From the NCBI RefSeq assembly GCF_000471905.2, contig NW_006499751.1, forward strand, positions 1,173,698 to 1,237,697: DNA of 64,000 nucleotides, given 5' to 3'. Shown here piece by piece: positions 57,474 to 64,000 of the stretch (position 1 is its first letter; the number at the start of each line of letters is the position of its first letter). Source of the DNA: Amborella trichopoda. Its lineage: Eukaryota > Streptophyta > Magnoliopsida > Amborellales > Amborellaceae. A program made the position numbers and the translations under genes. The notes under the pieces are model-generated. The model ran no database searches. It was not told the origin of the DNA and was given only the letters and a program-made list of their open reading frames with translations.

Positions 57474-58033
57474 CTACATTAGCTCCTCATGCAAATATTG
57501 TATCTTTTCTTTCAAATCAGTAATTATGCTAACTAACCCTGTTAACTGAGAAGACATCAGATTTTGTTTTTCCTCAACTCGGAGCAAGGCTAAGTTCTGA
57601 GACTTTGCATTTTCGGCCTGCCAATTAAGGCTTGCTTCGACTGGAGAAATAGTCTTTAATGTGCCTGAAGAATCTCTAGTACTAGGGTTTTTTATTTCCA
57701 CACATGCTTTTCATGTTCTTGGATTTTCTCATAATCATGCAAAGGTGGAAAATTAATAACATAATTAGATCCCTGAGGGTCAAAAGCCATGCATTCAGCA
57801 ACATCAGGTTTATCATCATCATTTTGAATGCAAGTAGGACGATCACAACAGTCAAACCAATTATGTCCATCCACAGTTTTTTTATCATAAATAGGTTTTT
57901 CCATTTTATCAAAAGCAATTACTGGGACTTTTTCAAGAAATCCTTGGAATTGAGTAGGGAAAATCTCTCTAGTGAGCTTATCATTAGATGACTGAAAATC
58001 TATTTGAACAGTTCCATCTTGCATCCGGGTCAT
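57474..58033 (-). pseudogene. Caulimovirid region between movement protein and coat
   Basis: At 57,692-58,033 the minus strand reads MTRMQDGTVQIDFQSS and later WFDCCDRPTCIQNDDDKPD. At 57,474-57,701 a helical segment with heptad spacing follows (LALLRVEEKQNLMSSQLTGL), likely a coiled coil. Such a coiled coil occurs in other caulimovirids, where it helps virion assembly; the role here is inferred. Confidence 0.65.
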
Positions 58034-58093
58034 TCTAGATTCCGATTATATCACCGCCTGACTCTGGGTTTGTAAATTTTCATAATTTGTGAC

Positions 58094-59150
58094 TCAAGAT
58101 GAGGGAATCAATTCAAGCAATCGTTCCCTTGAAATTTGTCTAGGGATGTAATGGCAAACAGGTTGGGAATTGTTATCAACTTTGATGAACAAGGCAGTAT
58201 TTTCACATTCAGGGAGTAAAGGTGTAACAATGTCAAAAGCATGGTTCTGCAGTCTGTATACCATCTGATAATGAAGAGTGGCAATAGTTACAGTTTCAAC
58301 TTGTCTGGTTCCAGTAATTTGAACTTGTACTTTGACAGCATAGCTTAGGTGAGGGTCTTTGATAGGAATGTTGAAATTAGGAAAGAAGGTAACAAAGATA
58401 GTGTCAACATTAAGAGTTGTTTGGACAGTACCAATGCATGCATGCTGGTATTCTAGAAACCCGGTATCTAGCAATGCAATTTTGGTTACAGCTTCCATTC
58501 CTTTCCTACCATGAAAGGTTAAGGCTAGTTTAATAGCTCCAAAATGGATATGAGTATATCTTTCTTTGAGCCATTGAGGGAAAAGGTGTCTGGGAAGGTT
58601 TATGGTAACGTACTGCTCAACTTGGGTTGCAGGGATATGGTGTTGGTCAAAAGAAGAAGCCTGAACATATTCTTTATAGCATAAGGGTTATCTTTCCCAC
58701 AAAGTTTCTTGATTTGCTTGGTCAAGTTTAAGCTAGACTTGTCATAAACATGATAAGGATTGATTAACTGAGACTTGGTTTCTGAAAACTTTTCAGGAGT
58801 ATAGGTTATTTCAAAAAGGTGTTCCTGTTTTGAAAACATAGGTCCTAAATCTGGGTTAGAAGAGGTGGTGACATCTATAGAAGTATCTAAAACATTGTCT
58901 TTAACTATTTTTTCAAAAAAATTTACAGAGTTGACTGTATGTTTAAAAACAAGCAGGTTAAATCCAACTTTCTTTTACTGGATACCAAAGTATGAACTCC
59001 CACCAAGGCTTCCTTGCCCGCTTTTAGAGTTCCTGTTATGGTCATTCAATGCAGAAAGTATTGACAATGAAATTCTATCATTAATTAAGTTAACCTGTAA
59101 CTCGTACGTTGTTTTCTGATGCGAGAGATCGTTGTCCAGCAACGCAGACG
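58094..59150 (-). pseudogene. Caulimovirid movement-protein remnant (start of the polyprotein)
   Basis: At 58,600-58,839: FEITYTPEKFSETKSQLINP, then an alpha-helical stretch. At 58,094-58,498: KIALLDTGFLEYQHACIGTV, FFPNFNIPIKDPHLSYAVKV and LHYQMVYRLQNHAFD, which match the 30K-type movement protein pattern of Caulimoviridae (central strand with D and a following YAVKVQV strand). Coding-like sequence begins about 95 bp after the primer site. The protein would widen plasmodesmata for virus spread. Fossil. Confidence 0.75.
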
Positions 59151-59230
59151 CAGAGCATACTAATCCAGTATGGATTATAGATTAATCCAGTCAACTTTTC
59201 AAATAAGAGTGAACATCATAACTTAAGAAC

Positions 59231-59245
59231 TTGGCTCTGATACCA
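59231..59245 (-). other. Initiator tRNA-Met primer-binding site of the caulimovirid
   Basis: TGGTATCAGAGCCAA on minus is the standard complement of the plant initiator tRNA-Met 3' end, used by caulimovirids and by Copia elements. It is oriented with the caulimovirid and lies just ahead of the movement-protein region, at the position taken as nucleotide 1 in that family. Confidence 0.8.
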
Positions 59246-59324
59246 ATAATAGATGTGCATCATACTCTTTTCAAAACATTCATACAAGTGGAGTTCTGCG
59301 ATGGGGGCACGGACCATTATTATG

Positions 59325-59745
59325 CGAAACGTGATCCTACAATGAATGGAGCTCGATCCTAGCCAAATAGGATCGTGGTATTGTTTAAATGGGGGCGGGC
59401 AAGACTCAATATTAAATGAGAACTCGTTCTTGTTGTCGACAGGAACGCGATTCTAATAGACATGGGAGCGTGATCCCATTACATGTAACAAGTTCCTGTA
59501 AAATAGGGATCTCGATCCCAATGTATCAAGATCTCGCTCCTTATGCAAACGAGATCTCACTCCCTATTCAAACGGGATCACGTTCACGTTCTGTAAATAC
59601 ATGGAACATGTTCTCATTAAATAGGTACATCGATCTCAATGTATAGGGATCTCGATCCCAACGTATCGAGATCTCGCCCCCTATTCAAATGGGATCTCGT
59701 GACTTTTACCCTCACCGGATCTCGCTCCCTGAGCTTCGGAGCTTC
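59325..59745. repeat. Degenerate minisatellite of about 23-25 bp units
   Basis: About 15 units of the type GGGATCTCGCTCCCTATTCA plus AAC, with strong drift (CGATCCCAATGTATC, CACGTTCACGTTCTGTAAATAC and so on). Almost every unit keeps a GATC or near-GATC core. A GAAACCGGAGCCG duplication follows at about 59,775-59,815. Not seen elsewhere in the window. Confidence 0.6.
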
Positions 59746-59829
59746 GGGCAGCCATCGATCCGATGCTCCCGCTCCCGAAACCGGAGCCGTTCACTCTCTC
59801 GAAACCGGAGCCGCTCTCGCTCCCGCTCT

Positions 59830-60960
59830 CAACAACTATGATTGAAACCACATTTCTCCGCAATATTTGAAGGAAGTATATTCGAAACAAATCAAAGGAA
59901 AATATAATTAATTATAAATGAGGACTTAAATTTATGGTGGTATCCTATAGTTTAATAAGTTTCATCCAATCTTAGCCTAGTGAAAATTTACATGCAATCT
60001 CTGTTTATCCTATGGTTTAGCTTAGAGTATTATGCTAACCTTTATCAGCCCCAAGTACCAATAACCAATAGTAACACATAATGGTATCCCATAGTTAATT
60101 AGACAACATTAGAATCTTGATAGGACAAGCCAGAAACAACAATTTTAAGGAGAATAAGCTAGCTAGAACAAAAGTATTACAATGTTATGGTTAAATCATT
60201 CATGCAAAAAATTTATAAAAGGCTAAAATGGAAAATCTCGATGAATATGCATACCTTTTTCTCCGATGTAGCCACTCTACCTGTTTCCTGCCTCGATGGA
60301 TCTCCCCACACTACAAATTGACTCTATATTTTTTCTAAAAAAACCTTTCTCATTATTGAAAACAAGCAATGTAATAGAAGCTCCAGTCATAGTAATATCA
60401 TGAGAAATTATCGTTAGTATACTTTAATTTTAAGAAAATCACGAAAAAACTCTCAACTTTTCAAAACCTCGCCCACACTTTTTTTCTCAATTTTTGGAAT
60501 TTTTTGGACGAAACTACCCTTTACGATAGTCTTTCTACTGTAATATAAACTACCGTAATAGTGTGAAGACACAATACGGTACTTTGAGTACCTGTAATGA
60601 ACATTAAATTTAAATATCGTAAAGAACATTACGGTACTTTAATTACCGTAATACATAAATATATTCTTCACAACATTCTTAGTATTGTAATGAAAGAAAG
60701 ACTAATGCGATCTTGTCAGGGAATATTTTTTTTCATTTTTCTTCTTTTCACTCTTTTTCTTTTCCTTTTCTTTTCTTTTGGAAAATATCATTTACAAGTA
60801 GTCTTATTATAATAATTCTTGCTTCAAAGAAAATAAAACTAACAAATCCAAGATCTTAAAAACCTTGATGTCAGTAAACCAATTTTCTTTAAACAAATAA
60901 AATATCCACAATTCATATGCTTGGGAATATAAAACCAATATAATTAAATAGAGCAAGAAA
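59830..60960. other. AT-rich DNA, no gene seen
   Basis: No frame here has a recognisable domain. It contains a cluster of TACGGTA/TACCGTA motifs at 60,520-60,655, including a hairpin with 9-bp arms, and a CT-rich patch at 60,725-60,780. It may include the far end of the Copia LTR that follows. Confidence 0.4.
60628..60652. repeat. 9-bp inverted repeat ATTACGGTA / TACCGTAAT
   Basis: The arms at 60,628-60,636 and 60,644-60,652 are exact, with a 7-nt loop. Three similar TACGGTA or TACCGTA motifs lie within 110 bp to the left. Confidence 0.85.
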
Positions 60961-60964
60961 CAAA

Positions 60965-62645
60965 AAAAAAAAAGAGTGCCAGAGAGTATCTCAACTGGGC
61001 GTATTACACCCCACACTGGCACGGGATCAACGGTTTAGCTTTAATCTCGAACCGATAAAACAAATTTCGGCCAAACTGAATATTCACCCTTAAATCTTTA
61101 CAAACTCTAACCCCCAAAATTTTCTTGGCTTATAATTTCCCAACCCTTAGTATTTTTAAAGCATGAGAGAGAAAGTGGGAGACCTAAGGTTGAGGCGTGC
61201 CCCTCTAGAGGCTTAGGAGAGAGAGGGTTAAAGAGAGAAAATTGGAAAGATAGACCCAAAGGAGAGAGAGTGAGGCGTGCCCCAATAGGAGAGAGAAGAG
61301 AGAGAGTTGTGGAAGAGAGAAAAGTGTAAAGAAAAGGTAGAGGGTGCACCCTTATTTATAGAGAAAAATTAGGTTTAAGGTTTCTAATAGTTTACCTCTT
61401 TCTTAAAATTAAATATGGACCGTTAATCAAGGTGACTTGTGGAGTGAGAGATCTAAGTCATCAATTCCATAGATGGGCCATCAACTCCATAGATGGGCCA
61501 TCAACATTATGACATGCGCTTGGACCATTATCCCTCTTTCCTTAAACCATTTTCCCATCAATATATTTAAATAAATTGAATCTTATTTAAATATTATTCA
61601 TTCCATAAAGTAGCATATTTTTCCCATACTATTCAAAGATATGTCAAGTCAAGATATGCTTTCAATATTTAAGATAAAATATGGTCAATCTTTTCTATAT
61701 CTAATATTAGATCACATGCCACAAGATACATTTCTTAAATTTGAATAACTTGACAAGAAAGCAAACAACCCAGAGGTGGGGTGTGCCACCCATGTGTGGC
61801 ATGTGTGGACCCCACCCACATGATACATGGTGGGCCCATGTGCACCATTCTTATAAGTCCAAAAATTATAAACAAAATATCAAAAGACTCATAAAAATTT
61901 AAATAATAATTTAAAAATAATGTCTACCATAAAACAAACATAATTAAATTAATATGATGGAAAATGAATCCATTTGATTTAGGAATTGAATTAACAATCA
62001 TGGGGCACTCCACATTTAACTGTAGACTACGGACCACACTTACTTTATCAGACCGACCCAGTGTTTCACATGACCTACAGTCCAATCAGGGACTCATTAG
62101 TGGGTCACCAAAGTTTGACCGATCAGTCAAGGGGTCTCAATCCCAGTCTGTAGATTTCAAATCCTCCCCTAAAGACGAGTTAAAGTCACCAAGACCTTAT
62201 GCGATCACAGCTCTATGGCGCATAATAATATCTCTTGCACGGGCATGCAATTCACCCTAAAAGGTGGATATTTGGCTTTCTTGAACGATCTATCGATATG
62301 CATGTCGTGTGATGGATCACGGATGAGGTTTTGGCTCCCGTCTCTATACGTCCACCATCAAACACAAGGGTCACAAAGTCCATCGGCTCATTCATCTAGG
62401 TATAAGCTCCGACTTAATCAAGGGATAACACAGAACCCTTCTCGATTTGTTCTCTATGCCCAAAAACCTTGGGTTTTTCAACCGACTGAATTAGATCATC
62501 AGCACAGTCCGGTATCAGCAAACATCGTTTTCTTAATATGGTCCATGAGGGACCACACTCATATTGAGTTCGTGTTCCATCATATTATTTTATGTTACAT
62601 GCGTATTCATAAGACATATAAAGGCCACATAAACCCAATATCTCT
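60965..62645 (-). mobile_element. Ty1/Copia 3' LTR (limits approximate)
   Basis: On minus, a polypurine tract-like CCAAGTGAGAGA at about 62,645-62,656 is followed by TATTGGGTTTATGTGG, the usual style of a Copia LTR start. A TATA box TATAAATA lies at 61,358-61,365, then a GA/CT-rich leader. A 21-bp near-duplication (CCATAGATGGGCCATCAA) lies at 61,465-61,505. The left limit is not resolved. Long plus-strand frames here are chance. Confidence 0.5.
61358..61365 (-). promoter_or_regulatory. TATA box in the Copia LTR
   Basis: TATAAATA on minus in CTCTATAAATAAGGGTGC, followed by a pyrimidine-rich stretch on the same strand (purine-rich on plus, 61,150-61,340) as in many plant leaders. Confidence 0.5.
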
Positions 62646-62656
62646 CACTTGGCCTT

Positions 62657-63480
62657 TGAAGGCCTTACATTCTATCTTTCTTACTTTCTCTCATTCACAT
62701 CTCTCTCTCCAAATTACAATCTCTCTTGGGCATTTTTACTTATTATGTCAATATTAATCATGATTTTTGCCATCAATTATTTTATAAAAAGATTTATAAA
62801 GGCAACATTTTTTTCTCTTTACTACTCAGATCTCATCCCAAAAGTGATCGTAGCTCATCTTTCACTTCACTTAGCGAATCATGAACTTGTCGCAGAAAAC
62901 CAACCATCACGTACTCTCAACCCATGGGGTCGTATGTTCATGGGCTCAAAAGAGTTCTTCAAATAAGCTGCTCATTTTTATAACCATACAACCAGCACCA
63001 CACATTTGGATTCCATGAGTAAACAACATTATAGTCTGTTGTTCCATCTAGCATGTCAAATACTAACAGATGCTCCCACTGGAATATTTAATTTATCTGG
63101 ATCTCGATCTTTCTCAATCTCAATCTCACCTCATTCCTCAAGTGATAAAAACATGTGTTTTATATGCTTGGAGTTCTTATGAAATTGTGACTTCTTTGAC
63201 ACACATATCATCGCCATGTTGTCGCAAAAAATTCTTACTGCCTCACAATGCACGAGGTGAAAGTCAAATCCATTAAAAAAAAATTTAATCCATACAGCCT
63301 CCTCGATCACCAAACAGCATGCCATGTACTCTGCCTTTATGGTGGACAATTTCGTCACATCTTGTTTATTTGATTTCCAAAAAACTGCACCACCTCCAAG
63401 CATGAACACATATCTAGATGTAGACTTCGCATCATCTGGATTCGTGAGATAGCTTACACCTGTCTATCTGAATATCTAAG
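62657..63480 (-). pseudogene. Copia RNase H and pol 3' end remnant
   Basis: At 63,131-63,409 the minus strand reads YVFMLGGGAVFWKSNKQDV-like sequence (from FMLGGGAVFWKSNKQDVTKL), STIKAEYMACC, FCDNMAMICVSK and QFHKNSKHIKH, the classic C-terminal RNase H of Copia pol. Upstream to 63,480 a TGVSYLTNPDDAKSTSRY block belongs to the same domain. The rest to 62,657 is the worn pol end. Fossil with several interruptions. Confidence 0.85.
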
Positions 63481-64000
63481 CAGCTAAAAAAATGTGAGAC
63501 TGTAACAGCTCCCACTTAATTATTGTACATACAACATATACATTCTCAACATTCTTATGCATATATCATGAGGTAGCATATCAAGTCTCATGCAATATAT
63601 CATTCAATACCCGTTGGTTTCACAATATGCAAAAACCTTCACAAACCACAAAGGTTCAACCACACTAGACATCTTGGTAGTAAATTCGTACAAACCAAGT
63701 TATCTAATCAACACAACATATATCAAGGAAGCATAGCATGATGACATTCTCACAACATTCCATATGGTTCAAAGTCTTAAGTAATCGAGGATTCTTAATA
63801 ACTCGAAACATGGGTCAAAGCATATAGGTATTTAAAAAAGAAACAATGCAAGACAGTTTTTCTCTTACTTTTATAAATACCTTCAAGACACAATGTTATT
63901 CACAAGCAATAGTTATAGTATGACAGTTTAAAATGATTTTCATAAAGATTTAATGGACCTTGCAAGACAATGTGATTTTCTCAAAACCATATTCATAAAC
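63481..64000. other. AT-rich DNA at the window edge, no gene seen
   Basis: No frame or motif is recognised, apart from a TAAGTGGGAGC polypurine-like motif on minus at about 63,506-63,516. The upstream part of Copia pol would be expected here but is not visible, so another insertion or a deletion is likely at about 63,480. Confidence 0.35.

Larger units (their letters stand above)
51716..59245 (-). mobile_element. Endogenous caulimovirid (pararetrovirus) fossil
   Basis: Reading leftward from 59,245: a tRNA-Met primer site, movement-protein region, a coiled-coil region, a coat/zinc-knuckle region, retropepsin, RT, RNase H, a tail of coding-like sequence to about 52.94 kb, then a repeat block and a TATA box at 52.59 kb and an AT-rich leader-like stretch. 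The length, near 7.5 kb, and the order agree with one genome unit of the family Caulimoviridae, probably in the petuvirus/florendovirus group; genus not proven. No integrase or LTR. Nearly full length but broken, roughly eight or more interruptions. Left end uncertain. Confidence 0.85.

Noticed and set aside
59231-59245. Start of a Copia interior on the minus strand (same primer site is used by Copia)
   Set aside because: What follows on minus is movement protein and a caulimovirid polyprotein, with no Copia gag, and no LTR end precedes it.
61107-61349. 80-residue minus-strand frame
   Set aside because: It lies in the pyrimidine-rich leader after the Copia LTR TATA box; composition keeps it open.
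62215-62757. 180-residue plus-strand frame
   Set aside because: Antisense to the Copia LTR and pol end; no domain and no supporting signals.

Overview
The window is plant nuclear repeat DNA, almost certainly from a flowering plant. Evidence: Ty3/Gypsy polyproteins of the plant-specific Tat lineage (a second, archaeal-type RNase H after the normal one), Ty1/Copia remnants, an endogenous caulimovirid (pararetrovirus) and several diverged copies of a plant mobile domain (PMD) reading frame. The species cannot be named from the sequence. I found no convincing free-standing host gene, rRNA gene, tRNA gene or CRISPR array.

Layout. (1) 1-11.1 kb: two Tat gag/pol bodies facing away from each other, minus 0.3-6.46 kb and plus 6.46-11.1 kb, forming a large inverted pair. 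(2) 11.1-18.76 kb: 3' spacer, then a leader with a TATA box on the minus strand, then a very long LTR containing a 35-bp tandem array, the sense TATA box, a poly(A) signal and a microsatellite with a 20-N gap. (3) 18.76-28.1 kb: a PMD frame on plus, a gag-linker/protease piece on plus, and a PMD frame on minus, so the PMD copies form an inverted repeat around the protease piece. (4) 28.1-37.8 kb: antisense leader, a second LTR, then a third truncated LTR, rich in tandem repeats and CT tracts. (5) 37.8-39.8 kb: C-rich DNA with a worn Copia reverse transcriptase. (6) 39.8-50.3 kb: gag-linker-protease on plus, PMD tail on minus, a short LTR piece, PMD on plus, protease-linker on minus: a mosaic palindrome centred near 46.485 kb. 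(7) 50.3-51.7 kb: LTR-end fragments in mixed orientation. (8) About 51.7-59.25 kb: a caulimovirid fossil on minus, with tRNA-Met primer site, movement protein, coat/zinc-finger, protease, RT and RNase H regions, an upstream 39-bp repeat block and a TATA box. (9) 59.25-64 kb: a degenerate minisatellite, AT-rich DNA, and a Copia LTR plus RNase H end on minus.

The Tat pieces can be read as one family: long LTR, gag, linker, protease, RT, RNase H, archaeal-type RNase H, integrase, spacer, and an additional frame with a PMD placed antisense between pol and the 3' LTR with its own promoter-like leader. All viral and retroelement coding regions are old and interrupted many times. The striking feature is repeated inverted duplication, seen at the scale of kilobases (three times) and of 18 bp (once).
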